From the NCBI GenBank assembly GCA_037200445.1, contig JBBCGH010000001.1, positions 2,480,001-2,544,000 of the forward strand: a DNA stretch of 64,000 nt, given 5' to 3'. The position numbers were made by a program, and so were the translations under genes. Source of the DNA: Alphaproteobacteria bacterium (GTDB taxonomy: Bacteria > Pseudomonadota > Alphaproteobacteria > Rhizobiales > Xanthobacteraceae). This document shows, one piece after another, positions 43,228 to 51,968 of this stretch; position 1 is the stretch's first letter; the number at the start of each line of letters is the position of its first letter. The notes under the pieces are model-generated. The model searched no databases. It had not been told where the DNA came from and saw nothing but the letters and a program-made list of their open reading frames with translations.

Positions 43228-43812
43228 TCAGGCGCGGCCGCCTTCATGCACGGTGAACACCGCGCGCCGGGCCGGTCCCTGAGTACCCGCGACGAGCCGT
43301 GCGGCCGTCGGCATCTCGTGCGCCGGATCGAGGTGGCGGACATTGCCGAGCGTCAGCGGTCGAAGCTGCGCGACGCCGAGCCAGAACGGTGCGTTGAAGG
43401 GCGTCAGCGCGCCGATCATGCGCGCGTGGGTATCGCCGCGCTGGGCGAGGGGGAGCAGCACGAGTTCGAGATCCTGCGGCCAGCCTTCGCCCGTGCGTCC
43501 CTTCACGCTGGCAACCATGCCGCTCACCTCGTCGGCCACCACGGCAAGAAGCTGCGCGACCTGCGCGCGCGTTTCCTCGTCCCACAGATTGAGAAACGGC
43601 TCGTTCTTGAGTTCGCGCCCGAACAGCGCGCACACCCGCGTCCCGGCGAGGCGGAACGGATGGCCCGCGCGCCGATCGAATTCGAGAATGAACACATCGC
43701 CCAGCGCGCGTCTGATCGCACTCGGCTCGATCTCGCCGCGTTCCGGCGCCGCCCGCTTGCCGCGCCGCGCTGCCCAATAGCCGAACAATTCCCGGCTCGA
43801 AGTCTGCTTCAT
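43228..43812 (-). CDS. PAS domain (PAS_5) protein
   Basis: The 194-residue product starts SSRELFGYWAARRGKRAAPE and contains GDVFILEFDRRAGHPFRLAG and NEPFLNLWDEETRAQVAQLL, typical of the stand-alone PAS_5 family of Alphaproteobacteria. Members are regulators of unknown signal, and some affect stalk or surface traits. It is upstream of the PilZ gene on the same strand, 81 bp apart, so the two may be expressed together. Confidence 0.85.
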   Translation of the reverse strand: MKQTSSRELFGYWAARRGKRAAPERGEIEPSAIRRALGDVFILEFDRRAGHPFRLAGTRVCALFGRELKNEPFLNLWDEETRAQVAQLLAVVADEVSGMVASVKGRTGEGWPQDLELVLLPLAQRGDTHARMIGALTPFNAPFWLGVAQLRPLTLGNVRHLDPAHEMPTAARLVAGTQGPARRAVFTVHEGGRA

Positions 43813-44108
43813 CCTCGCCCTCCACGGCGGCGTCCCGGATTGCGCCGTGCGCAGTCCCCGTTCGGGACAACAAGGCGGCTCGATCCGGTGTCATGCGCGG
43901 GGATGAGCAGGCGCTGTGCCGGAGCGGACGGCACATGACGAAAATGCGACGGCCTCCACGGTTAGGGTTATTGCGCCAAACGCGTTGGCCGAATGGGTGC
44001 GCCGGGTTAAGGTCGCGGCGATCCAAATCGCCAAGCTCCTTGGCGGACAAGTGGCTAACTGGGAGGCGTGTGGACGTGACGGGGTCAACCCGCGGCCAGC
44101 GCCGTTGA
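43813..44108. other. Intergenic stretch that may hold a small RNA
   Basis: This gap upstream of the rhomboid gene has no gene with a good ribosome-binding site. Frames starting at 43893 or 43916 read through but lack support. It contains a perfect hairpin CGCCAAG-CTC-CTTGGCG (44029-44045) and ends at a strong terminator. Confidence 0.45.
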
Positions 44109-44134
44109 GGGAGGGCGCAAGCCCTCCCTTTTTC
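43960..44134 (+). ncRNA. Candidate small RNA ending at a rho-independent terminator
   Basis: The plus strand shows GTTAGGGTTATTGCG near 43964, the hairpin 44029-44045 with a CTCCTT sequence, a GGGAGGCG segment and then a terminator hairpin with a T tract. No protein gene ends in front of that terminator with good support. CTCC loops are common in alphaproteobacterial small RNAs that pair with ribosome-binding sites. The 5' end is a guess; an upstream leader or attenuator is the alternative. Confidence 0.35.
44109..44134 (+). terminator. Rho-independent terminator
   Basis: GGGAGGGC-GCAA-GCCCTCCC (44109-44128) is a perfect 8-bp stem with a stable GCAA tetraloop, followed by TTTTTC. It lies about 70 bp before the rhomboid gene and on the same strand. 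Confidence 0.9.
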
Positions 44135-44201
44135 TTGTGTTCGTTTCTTGCGTACCGCGGCGCTGCTTGCCGCGATCCGCTCCGCGGCCTATGGAACGCG
44201 G

Positions 44202-44990
44202 ATGGACCAGCAGCTAAGCGGCGCGAGGGTGCGCCGTGAGCCGATCTTCAACGTGCCCACGGCGGTCGTCGCGACCCTGGCGGTGCTCGTCCTCGTGCAC
44301 CTCGTGCGCGATTTTGTGCTGACGCAGAAGCAGGACGCACAGCTGCTGCTTTGGTTCGCGTTCATCCCGGCCCGCTACGACGCGGCGGTGGCGGCGGAGG
44401 CAGGCGCGATCGCGGGCCTCGCCCCGCGAATCTGGACGTTCTTCAGCTACGCGCTGATCCATGGCGACTGGACGCATCTCGGCCTCAACGGTGTCTGGCT
44501 GCTTGCCTTCGGCACCCCGATCGCGCGGCGTTTTGGCGCCTTGCGTTATCTTGCGCTGTTCGCCGTGACGGCGGCGGCGGGAGCCGCAGCGCATCTTGCG
44601 ACCTACAGCAATGCCTACGCGCCGGTGATCGGCGCGTCGGCTTCGATCTCGGGCTTCATGGCGGCGGCTATGCGTTTCGTGTTTCAGCACTCCGGTCCGC
44701 TCGGATCGATCGGGCGCAACGACCCGGAATCCTATCGTGTGCCGGCCTTGCCGCTGACCGCGGTGCTGCGCGACCCGCGCGTGCTGGCATTCCTGGCGGT
44801 CTGGTTTGGATTGAATATCCTGTTCGGCGTCGGCTCGCTCTCGTTCGACGGCGGCGAGCAGCAGATCGCCTGGCAGGCGCATATCGGCGGTTTTCTCGCC
44901 GGGCTGCTGGCGTTTCCGCTGTTCGATCCGGTCGGGGCGGCACGCCCCGGCGCCGGCGATGACGAAAGCGGTCAGGCAACGCTTCACTGA
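44202..44990 (+). CDS. Rhomboid family intramembrane serine protease
   Basis: The 262-residue protein has six to seven hydrophobic segments. It carries the rhomboid features HGDWTHLGLNGVWLL (loop and HxxxN), the nucleophile region VIGASASISGFMAAA and the partner His in WQAHIGGFLAGLLA. These enzymes cut membrane helices. The serine motif is GASAS rather than GxSG, common in this subgroup, but activity should not be assumed. The start at 44202 is used; an in-frame start at 44148 is possible. Confidence 0.88.
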   Translation: MDQQLSGARVRREPIFNVPTAVVATLAVLVLVHLVRDFVLTQKQDAQLLLWFAFIPARYDAAVAAEAGAIAGLAPRIWTFFSYALIHGDWTHLGLNGVWLLAFGTPIARRFGALRYLALFAVTAAAGAAAHLATYSNAYAPVIGASASISGFMAAAMRFVFQHSGPLGSIGRNDPESYRVPALPLTAVLRDPRVLAFLAVWFGLNILFGVGSLSFDGGEQQIAWQAHIGGFLAGLLAFPLFDPVGAARPGAGDDESGQATLH

Positions 44991-45140
44991 GGCGCGCCAA
45001 GACGACCTTGCCGCGGCCGTCATTCGGGCCTACCTTTGCGAGTCACGGCGCCAAGCACGGACGCTCATGCGTTCGTTGGGGCGTTCTCGGGGCGACGAAC
45101 GTTTGGCGTTGCGAGCTTGGGCGCTTCCAAGGAGGTGCCC

Positions 45141-45572
45141 ATGACAGTGAAAGCAATCTTGTCGCGCAAGGGCGGCGACGTCGCTACCATTGCGCCGACC
45201 GCGAGCCTGACCGATGCGGTCAAGCTTCTCGCGCAGCGTCGCATCGGCGCTATCGTCATCACCGGGCCTGATAGCCGCGTTGCCGGCATTCTTTCGGAGC
45301 GCGACATCGTGCGCGCCGTGGCGGAGCGCGGGCATGCGGCACTCGATGACAATGTCGGCGCCGTCATGACCCGCAAGGTCGCGACCTGCACCGAGGCGGA
45401 CACCATCGCGTCGCTCATGGAGCGCATGACCGAGGGCAAATTCCGCCACTTGCCGGTGGTCGATCAGGGCAGGCTGGTCGGCGTCATCTCGATCGGCGAC
45501 GTGGTGAAGTGGCGCGTCGAGGAAATCGAGGGCGAGAGCAACGCGCTGCGCGAATATATCGCGACGGCGTAG
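45141..45572 (+). CDS. CBS domain pair protein
   Basis: The 143-residue product is two CBS domains: PTASLTDAVKLLAQRRIGAI ... VAGILSERDIVRAV and EADTIASLMERMTEGKFRHL ... LVGVISIGDVVKW. CBS pairs bind adenosine nucleotides and act as energy or redox sensors; small ones are common in Rhizobiales. AAGGAGGTGCCC precedes the ATG and decides the start. Confidence 0.93.
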   Translation: MTVKAILSRKGGDVATIAPTASLTDAVKLLAQRRIGAIVITGPDSRVAGILSERDIVRAVAERGHAALDDNVGAVMTRKVATCTEADTIASLMERMTEGKFRHLPVVDQGRLVGVISIGDVVKWRVEEIEGESNALREYIATA

Positions 45573-45581
45573 GCGGCGTTC

Positions 45582-45704
45582 GTGTCCCGGGCGCAGCGCA
45601 GCATCAAATGCTGCGCTGCTGAACCGGGACCGCAAAGAACTCCGGAGTTTGTGCGGTCCCGTATCTGCGAAGCAGCATTTCATGCTGCATCGCGTACGGG
45701 ACAC
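45582..45704. repeat. Palindromic intergenic element, family B copy 2
   Basis: It starts GTGTCCCGGGCGCAGCGCAG and ends GCATCGCGTACGGGACAC, the reverse orientation of the element at 4721-4851. It contains a GCAGCATCAAATGCTGC hairpin and lies between the CBS and patatin genes. Confidence 0.78.
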
Positions 45705-45707
45705 AGC

Positions 45708-46697
45708 TTACGCCAGCGCCGCGACGACCTCGTCGAAACGCTCGAGCGCCTTCTCGGTCGCTTCCGCGCCGATGGCGATCGCTTCCTCGGCGCGGTGGAA
45801 ATCGAACAGGCCGATACGCCCGATGCGCGGGCTGATCATGACATCGGGCGGATCGCCGGCGAGCCGCGCGCGCGTGATGCGGTCCTGCATCACGTTGAAG
45901 GCTTCGACCATGACATTCGACAGGCCGGGTCTCCCGGCGGTGCCGAAGAAGCGGCGGCGGGCGTTCTTTTCGGCGCCGAACAGGCCGAGCAGGCCGTGGC
46001 TTGCGGCCTCCTCTTCGATCGGCGGTTCGGCCCCGGCCGCGCCGTAATCCTGGATGGTCGTGCCGCGGCCGAACAGGTCGGTGTTGACGTTGACGGCGAT
46101 GACGACACGCGCGTCGAGCGCCCGCGCCGCCGACACCGGCACCGGATTGACCAGCGCACCGTCGATCAGCCAGCGGTCGCCGACCTGCACGGCCGGGAAG
46201 ATGCCGGGCAGCGCGTAGGATGCGCGCAGCGCATCGACGAGGCGGCCGCGCGTGAGCCAGATCTCGTGGCCGGTGCCGATCTCGGTCGCAATCGCGGCAA
46301 AGCGCAGGGGCAGGGCCTCGATCCTCACGTCGCCGACCGCTTCGCTCAACGACTCGAAAAGGCGGCTACCGCTGATGAGCCCGAGGCCGCCGAGACTGAC
46401 GTCGAGATAGCCGAACAGCCGGCGCCGCGTGAGACTTCGCGCCCATTGCTCGATTTCATCGAGCTTGCCGGCCGCATAGCAGCCGCCGACAACTGCCCCG
46501 ATCGATGTGCCGGCGATGATGTCGGGCTTGAAGCCTTTCGCGATGAGGGTGCGGATGACGCCGATATGAGCGAAGCCGCGCGCGGCGCCGCCGCCGAGCG
46601 CAAGCGCGATCGTGGGACGTCTCGATACGGTCTCATCCGGCATGTCGACTACGGCCCGGTCCCCGCCCGATCCGCCACTGTGCAGGAAATGAAACAC
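45708..46697 (-). CDS. Patatin-like phospholipase family protein
   Basis: The 329-residue product has the patatin signatures ALALGGGAARGFAHIGVIRT (oxyanion loop), GTSIGAVVGGCYAAG (nucleophile Ser) and WLIDGALVNPVPVSAARALD (catalytic Asp). It is most like the RssA/YchK-type cytoplasmic patatins, which hydrolyse lipid acyl chains. The GTG at 46697 gives the longest frame; the ATG at 46643 (MPDETVSRRPT) is an equally likely start. Confidence 0.9.
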   Translation of the reverse strand: MFHFLHSGGSGGDRAVVDMPDETVSRRPTIALALGGGAARGFAHIGVIRTLIAKGFKPDIIAGTSIGAVVGGCYAAGKLDEIEQWARSLTRRRLFGYLDVSLGGLGLISGSRLFESLSEAVGDVRIEALPLRFAAIATEIGTGHEIWLTRGRLVDALRASYALPGIFPAVQVGDRWLIDGALVNPVPVSAARALDARVVIAVNVNTDLFGRGTTIQDYGAAGAEPPIEEEAASHGLLGLFGAEKNARRRFFGTAGRPGLSNVMVEAFNVMQDRITRARLAGDPPDVMISPRIGRIGLFDFHRAEEAIAIGAEATEKALERFDEVVAALA

Positions 46698-46830
46698 CGG
46701 TCAGGCCTTTTCGGACGATGTTCGACGCGCTGCGCCGCGCGCGCAAATGCTTCGCACCGGTATGGTGAAGAGGACAGTCGCGGGATCGACAACGCATCGC
46801 GTTAACGCGGCGACGGAACCGGGGTTCCGC

Positions 46831-47472
46831 TCAGCTCGCCTTGGTCTCGGCAAGCACTCTCGTGTCGGCGACGCTCGTCGGCCGCCGCATCGTGAAGCTT
46901 TTGTCGAGCACCGAATAATCATGGTAGCCGCCGCGCGCGATCGGTTTCATGGCGGCGGAGTCGAGCAGGCCGTTGCGGATATAGCGCTCGTCGATGTGCA
47001 CGCCGACGACGCGGCCGATCACCACCCAGCCGTCGACCGGTTTGCCGTCGACGTCGTGCAGCTCGATCGTGTCCAGATATTTGCACTCGAGCGCGCACGG
47101 CGCTTCGGCGACGCGCGGCGGCTTCACCAGGCGGCACGGCGCGGGCGTGAGGCCGGATTCGGTTAATTCGTTCACGCCGCGCGGGTAGGGCGCAGAGGTC
47201 TGGTTCATCTGCTCGCGCAAATCCCAGGTGGCGAGGTTGCAGACGAACTCCTTCGTCTCTTCGACGAAGGCGAGCGAATCCTTGCGGCCTTCGCTCGCGA
47301 ACATCACCATCGGCGGTTTCGAGTGCACGCCGTTGAAGTAGGAGTAGGGCGCAAGATTGATGGCGCCGCCCGCGCTCATCGAGGTGATCCAGCCGATCGG
47401 GCGCGGCGCGATGATCGCCTTGAACGGGTCGTGCGGCAGCCCGTGGTCGTTCTTGTCGGTCGAGTAGAACAT
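46831..47472 (-). CDS. Flavin reductase-like (split-barrel) family protein
   Basis: The 213-residue product has the flavin reductase pattern KAIIAPRPIGWITSMSAGGA, APYSYFNGVHSKPPMVMFAS and EFVCNLATWDLREQMNQTSA. It binds FMN and may reduce flavins for an unknown partner or act directly on a substrate. Its ATG overlaps the nitroreductase stop (ATGA), so the two redox genes are coupled. Confidence 0.9.
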   Translation of the reverse strand: MFYSTDKNDHGLPHDPFKAIIAPRPIGWITSMSAGGAINLAPYSYFNGVHSKPPMVMFASEGRKDSLAFVEETKEFVCNLATWDLREQMNQTSAPYPRGVNELTESGLTPAPCRLVKPPRVAEAPCALECKYLDTIELHDVDGKPVDGWVVIGRVVGVHIDERYIRNGLLDSAAMKPIARGGYHDYSVLDKSFTMRRPTSVADTRVLAETKAS

Positions 47473-48035
47473 CAGAACCTCGTCACGATGTCGGAAAGCG
47501 GCGGACGCGGCCGATCCTCCGGCGGTTTGGCGGGACGGCCGATATGCACGAAGCCCGCGATCTTCTCGTGCGGTGCGAGCCCCAGCGCATCGAGCACGCG
47601 CCGATCGTAGGCGTACCACTCGGTGATCCAGTTCGCCGCAAAGCCGAGCGCGTGCGCGGCTGTCACGAGGTTCATCGCCGCGGCGCCGGCGGAGAGCACC
47701 TGCTCCCATTCGGGGATCTTCACGTGCGGCGCGGCGCGGCTCACCACCGCGATGACGAGGGGCGCGCGCGCAAGGCGATTGCGCTCGAACGCGATCTGGT
47801 CCGCGGTCGCGGCGGGATTGTCGGCCTTGAAGATGTGTTCAATCGCGGCGCCCGCTTTCATCCGTGCGTCGCCGTCGAACACGATGAATCGCCACGGTGT
47901 GAGCTTGCCGTGGTCCGGCACGCGCGAGGCGACGGTCACGAGCGTGTCCAGCTCGACCGCAGTCGGGCCCGGCCCGTTCAGTTCGATCGGCTTCACCGAA
48001 CGGCGGGTTTTCAGCAAATCCAGTGCTTCGGGCAT
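47472..48035 (-). CDS. Nitroreductase family protein
   Basis: The 187-residue product begins MPEALDLLKTRRSVKPIELN and has VTVASRVPDHGKLTPWRFIV, the FMN-binding part, and AHALGFAANWITEWYAYDRR. It matches small NfnB/YdjA-type nitroreductases that use NAD(P)H and FMN. The Met at 48035 is chosen because the family begins there; the longer frame would cross into the divergent gene's leader. Confidence 0.9.
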   Translation of the reverse strand: MPEALDLLKTRRSVKPIELNGPGPTAVELDTLVTVASRVPDHGKLTPWRFIVFDGDARMKAGAAIEHIFKADNPAATADQIAFERNRLARAPLVIAVVSRAAPHVKIPEWEQVLSAGAAAMNLVTAAHALGFAANWITEWYAYDRRVLDALGLAPHEKIAGFVHIGRPAKPPEDRPRPPLSDIVTRF

Positions 48036-48155
48036 GCGATTTCGTGCAAATATGTAAGGAACGATCGGCTTGCGCCTAGCATGGCGCCGAAACGCTGACA
48101 AACAAGGGCCCAACGGCTTGAATTCGCCAGATTTCCGGCAGTAAACCGGGGCATC

Positions 48156-49232
48156 ATGGTTGTCCGAGCCGCCGTTCCGCCGCGCGGCCGCCGGTCTTTG
48201 GCGGCCTTGATCGCGTGCGGCGTGCTCGCGTCTCCCGCCTTTGGACAAACGCCGCCGGGCTTCGACTCGATCCCGCGTCCGCCGGGATCGATCGGGCCGC
48301 CGAGTCTGGTGCCGCCCGGCTCGCAGTCCGGCGTGCTGGCACCGCAGGCCCCTTCAAGTCCGCTCATCCTGGGGCCGCCGCCCGCGCAGCCCGCGGCGCT
48401 GCCGCCGCCGACATTGCCCCAGGCACCCGCGCCAGCGCCGCCTGCCGCTTCGACAGTCCCGATGGTGCCCGCGGGCCAGGTCGCCCTGATGGTCAACGCG
48501 CGGTTCGGCCGCGATCCAACGCCGATCACGGGCGGATTGCACTGGCGCGTCTATCCCGACAAGCCGGATGCCACGGGCGTCTTCCGCCTGTTGCGCGAAG
48601 AGCGCGCCGCGGCGCCGATCTTCGTGCTGCCGCCGGGCGGCTACGTGGTACATGTCGGCTTCGGCCTTGCGACCGCGGCGAAGAAGGTGCAACTGCGCTC
48701 GGAGACGGTGCGTGAATCCTTCGAGCTGGTCGCGGGCGGCGCGCGCTTCGAGGGCCGCGTCGGCGACAGCCGCATTCCGCCGGGACAGATCACCTTCGAT
48801 GTCTATCGAGGCAGTCAGTTCGAGGGCGACGACAAGCGGCCGCTCGCGTCCGGCGTCAGTACCACCGACGTGCTGCTGCTGCCCGAAGGCACCTACCACG
48901 TCGTGTCCAACTACGGAGACAGCAACGCGACGGTGCGCTCCGACATTCGTGTCCAGGCCGGCAAGCTGACCGACGTCGTGGTCAACCACCGTGCTGCCGT
49001 GATCACGCTGAAGCTGGTGAACGAGCGGGGCGGGGAGGCGCTCGCCAACACGCAGTGGTCGGTGCTGACCCCGGGGGGCGACATCGTCAAGGAAGCGATC
49101 GGCGCCTTTCCGAAGGTCATCCTGGCGGAAGGCGAGTATTCGGTGGTCGCCCGCAACGAGGGCAAGACCTACAACGGAAAATTCAAGGTGGAACCAGGCG
49201 TCGACCGGGAAATTGAAGTGTTGTCACGCTAG
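48156..49232 (+). CDS. Secreted protein with proline-rich linker and repeated beta domains (358 aa)
   Basis: A signal peptide (RRSLAALIACGVLASPAFGQ) is followed by a ~70-residue proline-rich linker. Three or so related beta-sandwich units follow: GGLHWRVYPDKPDATGVFRL ... LPPGGYVVHVGFG, then LPEGTYHVVSNYGDSNATV, then LAEGEYSVVARNEGKTYNG. The repeating LPxGxYxV pattern resembles carboxypeptidase-regulatory-like or PEGA-type modules. It probably sits in the periplasm or envelope. A palindromic element follows its stop codon. Confidence 0.78.
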   Translation: MVVRAAVPPRGRRSLAALIACGVLASPAFGQTPPGFDSIPRPPGSIGPPSLVPPGSQSGVLAPQAPSSPLILGPPPAQPAALPPPTLPQAPAPAPPAASTVPMVPAGQVALMVNARFGRDPTPITGGLHWRVYPDKPDATGVFRLLREERAAAPIFVLPPGGYVVHVGFGLATAAKKVQLRSETVRESFELVAGGARFEGRVGDSRIPPGQITFDVYRGSQFEGDDKRPLASGVSTTDVLLLPEGTYHVVSNYGDSNATVRSDIRVQAGKLTDVVVNHRAAVITLKLVNERGGEALANTQWSVLTPGGDIVKEAIGAFPKVILAEGEYSVVARNEGKTYNGKFKVEPGVDREIEVLSR

Positions 49233-49275
49233 AGCCCTCATCGTTCTGGGTTGGACGAGGGTTGGGCTCTAGCGT
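49231..49275. repeat. Inverted repeat after the secreted-protein gene
   Basis: AGAGCCCTCATCG and CGAGGGTTGGGCTCT can pair around TTCTGGGTTGGA, starting at the gene's stop codon (TAG at 49230-49232). No T tract follows, so a terminator role is uncertain. Confidence 0.5.
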
Positions 49276-49282
49276 CTTGTTT

Positions 49283-49332
49283 GGGCATGATCTTTTGCGA
49301 AAACCGGTGCCTACGTTCCGGGATTCATGCCC
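49283..49332. repeat. Palindromic intergenic repeat, family A copy 4
   Basis: The arms GGGCATGATC and GATTCATGCCC enclose TTTTGCGAAAACCGGTGCC. It lies just upstream of otsB. Confidence 0.75.
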
Positions 49333-49353
49333 TAGTCTGCGTGTTCCCCGGCG

Positions 49354-50145
49354 TTGCTGCGCCACCTGCATTCGATCAAAAGTCGCAATCTGGAGCGCGA
49401 ATTGTTCATCGACGCCGTTACGCTGCCTTCCCGGGCCGTTTTGCTTGACGTGGACGGGACGATTCTCGACCTTGCTCCGACGCCGCTCGAGGTTGTGGTG
49501 CCGCCCGATTTGACCGTCGCGCTGGAGCGGCTCGCAAAGCGGGTGGGCGGTGCGCTTGCCTTTGTGAGCGGGCGTCCGCTCGCCGAACTCGATCTGTTCT
49601 TTGCGCCGCTGAAGTTGCCATCGATCGCCGGCCACGGCGCGGAAGTGCGCCTCCCCGACGGGGCGGTGCATCGCGCCACCACGTTCCTCGATCCGCAGCT
49701 CAAGGCCGAGATCGCGAGCATCGGCGATGAGCGGCCGGGCGTCGTGATCGAGGACAAAGGATATTCGATCGCGGTCCACTACCGACAGGTGCCGCATCTC
49801 GGTCACGAGATCCGCGATGAGGTGAGCGCGATCTGCGCACGATTTTCCTCCGCGCGGCTCGAGATCCTCCCGGGCAAATCTGTGGTCGAGGTGAAGCAGC
49901 CGTCGTTCAACAAGGGCACCGCGGTGCGCGATTTGATGCAGCATGCGCCATTCAAGGGGCGCAAGCCGATCTTCATCGGCGATGACGTGACCGACGAGGC
50001 GGCCTTCGAGGTGATGCCGGAATTCGACGGCGTCGGCTTCTCGGTCGGGCGCGAGGTGCAGGGCATCGCCGGAATGTTCGAGGCGCCGGGCGACGTGCGG
50101 CGCTGGATCGCCGAAATGGTCCGGGCCGGCCAGGAGAAACGATGA
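49354..50145 (+). CDS. otsB: Trehalose-phosphatase
   Basis: The product has the HAD motifs of OtsB: LLDVDGTILDLAPTP near the start, FVSGRPLAELDLFF, and the lysine-containing FNKGTAVRDLM followed by FIGDDVTDEAAFEV. It removes phosphate from trehalose 6-phosphate. Only TTG starts are available: the one at 49354 gives 263 residues, and 49402 (after CTGGAGCGCGAA) gives a shorter form. The stop overlaps the GH15 gene start (ATGA), so translation is coupled. Confidence 0.93.
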   Translation: MLRHLHSIKSRNLERELFIDAVTLPSRAVLLDVDGTILDLAPTPLEVVVPPDLTVALERLAKRVGGALAFVSGRPLAELDLFFAPLKLPSIAGHGAEVRLPDGAVHRATTFLDPQLKAEIASIGDERPGVVIEDKGYSIAVHYRQVPHLGHEIRDEVSAICARFSSARLEILPGKSVVEVKQPSFNKGTAVRDLMQHAPFKGRKPIFIGDDVTDEAAFEVMPEFDGVGFSVGREVQGIAGMFEAPGDVRRWIAEMVRAGQEKR

Positions 50146-51968
50146 ATATTCGCCAGCAGGTCGATATCGCGGCCGCGCAGCAGAACCTCGATCTCGCCGT
50201 CGTCGGCAACGGCCGCACCGTCGCGCTGGTCAATCCGCTCGGCCGGATCGTGTGGTGGTGCTTCCCGCGCTTTGACGGCGATCCGGTGTTCTGCCGGCTG
50301 CTCTCCGGCGACGAGGAGAAGGGCTTCACCGACGTCGTGCTTGACGGCCTGGTCGGCTCGCACTCCGAATATGTGCGCAACACCGCGCTGGTCACCACCG
50401 TGCTCACCGACCGCAACGGCGCGTCGGTGCGTATCACCGACTTCGCGCCGCGCTTCGAGCAGTTCGGGCGCACGTTCCGCCCGCCGCAGCTGATGCGCAT
50501 CGTCGAGCCGATTGCCGGCCTGCCGCGCATCACGATCCGCTTTCGCCCGGTGTCCGGCCACGGCGAGGCCAGCATGAGCCCGGCTCTGAGCAGCAATCAC
50601 ATCCGTTACAGCGGTCATGGCATCAACATCCGCCTCACCACCGACGCGCCGCTCGCCTACATCGACCGCGAATCCCCGTTCGTGCTGTCGCGGCCCATCG
50701 CCATGGTCATCGGCGCCGACACGCCGTTCGAAGGAGATTTGAAAAGCACCTGCGGCGAATTCCAGGAGCGCACGCGCGCGCACTGGGAGGAATGGATCCG
50801 TCGGCTCGGCATTTCCTACGAGTGGCAGGACGCGGTGATCCGCGCCGCCATCACGCTGAAGCTGTCCGCCTTCGAAGAGACCGGCGCGATCATCGCTGCC
50901 CACACGACATCCGTCCCGGAAGCTCCGGGCTCGGGACGGACCTGGGACTACCGCTTCTGCTGGTTGCGCGACGCGTATTTCGTTGTGCGCTCGCTCAGCC
51001 GCATCGGCGCCACGCGCACGATGGAGAACTACATCTCCTACATCCTCACCATCGTGACCGGGCACACCGGCGAACTCCAGCCGGTCTACAACATCGTATC
51101 GACGGATCCGCTGGAGGAGCGGATTGTCGCCGACCTGACGGGCTATCGCGGCGACGGGCCGGTGCGCATCGGCAATGCGGCGGTGGCGCAGAGCCAGCAT
51201 GACACCTACGGCAGTGTTATCTTGGCGGCGGCCCCGATGTTCTTCGATCGGCGACTGCCGCGCATGGGCGACGAGACCCTGTTTCGGCTTCTCGAGCCGC
51301 TTGGCGAAAAATGCGCGGAACTTGCCTTCGTGCCGGATGCCGGTATCTGGGAATATCGCGGGCGCAAGCGCATCCACACTCACTCTGTGTCGATGTGCTG
51401 GGCCGGTTGCCAGCGGCTCGAAGCAATCGCGGCTCACCTCGGGCTCGATGAGCGGGCCGCCTATTGGGCCTCGCGCGCGCAGCCGATCCTTGATGCGATG
51501 CTCGAAAAGGCGTGGAATGAGAAGCGGGGCGCGTTCACGGCGGCGTTCGGATCGGAGGATCTCGATGCCAGCGTGCTGCTGCTGCACGAACTCGGCGCGG
51601 TCGAGCCGCATGACCCGCGTTTCGTCTCGACCGTCAATGCGATCGAGCGCGAACTCAAGCGCGATCTGAACGTTATGCGGTATACCAGCGCAGACGATTT
51701 CGGATTGCCTGAGACCGCCTTCCTGATTTGCCGGTTCTGGCTGATCGACGCGCTCTGGGCGATCGGCCGCAAAGAGGATGCGCGCGAGATGTTCATCGAC
51801 GCGCTCAAGCTGCGCAACAGCTACGGGCTGATGTCGGAGGACGTGCATCCGGCGACCAAGGAGTTGTGGGGCAACTTTCCGCAGACCTACTCGATGGCCG
51901 GGATCATCCTTTCGGCGATCCGGCTGTCGAGGAGCTGGGAGGACCGTTATTGGCGCGGCTCGTCGTAG
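50142..51968 (+). CDS. Glycoside hydrolase family 15 protein (glucoamylase or trehalase type)
   Basis: The 608-residue product has the GH15 plan: an N-terminal beta-sandwich (VNPLGRIVWWCFPRFDGDPV), then the alpha/alpha barrel with TWDYRFCWLRDAYFVVRSLS and LWGNFPQTYSMAGIILSAIR near the second catalytic Glu. Members hydrolyse alpha-glucans or trehalose. Being between otsB and otsA, overlapping both, it may degrade trehalose or control its level, as in related cluster layouts. No signal peptide is seen, so it is cytoplasmic. Confidence 0.9.
   Translation: MNIRQQVDIAAAQQNLDLAVVGNGRTVALVNPLGRIVWWCFPRFDGDPVFCRLLSGDEEKGFTDVVLDGLVGSHSEYVRNTALVTTVLTDRNGASVRITDFAPRFEQFGRTFRPPQLMRIVEPIAGLPRITIRFRPVSGHGEASMSPALSSNHIRYSGHGINIRLTTDAPLAYIDRESPFVLSRPIAMVIGADTPFEGDLKSTCGEFQERTRAHWEEWIRRLGISYEWQDAVIRAAITLKLSAFEETGAIIAAHTTSVPEAPGSGRTWDYRFCWLRDAYFVVRSLSRIGATRTMENYISYILTIVTGHTGELQPVYNIVSTDPLEERIVADLTGYRGDGPVRIGNAAVAQSQHDTYGSVILAAAPMFFDRRLPRMGDETLFRLLEPLGEKCAELAFVPDAGIWEYRGRKRIHTHSVSMCWAGCQRLEAIAAHLGLDERAAYWASRAQPILDAMLEKAWNEKRGAFTAAFGSEDLDASVLLLHELGAVEPHDPRFVSTVNAIERELKRDLNVMRYTSADDFGLPETAFLICRFWLIDALWAIGRKEDAREMFIDALKLRNSYGLMSEDVHPATKELWGNFPQTYSMAGIILSAIRLSRSWEDRYWRGSS

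Noticed and set aside
49803-51848. A long minus-strand frame of about 681 codons opposite the GH15/otsB region
   Set aside because: It is the complement of strongly supported genes on the plus strand. High-GC genomes often leave long open frames antisense, and this one has no ribosome-binding site or family pattern.
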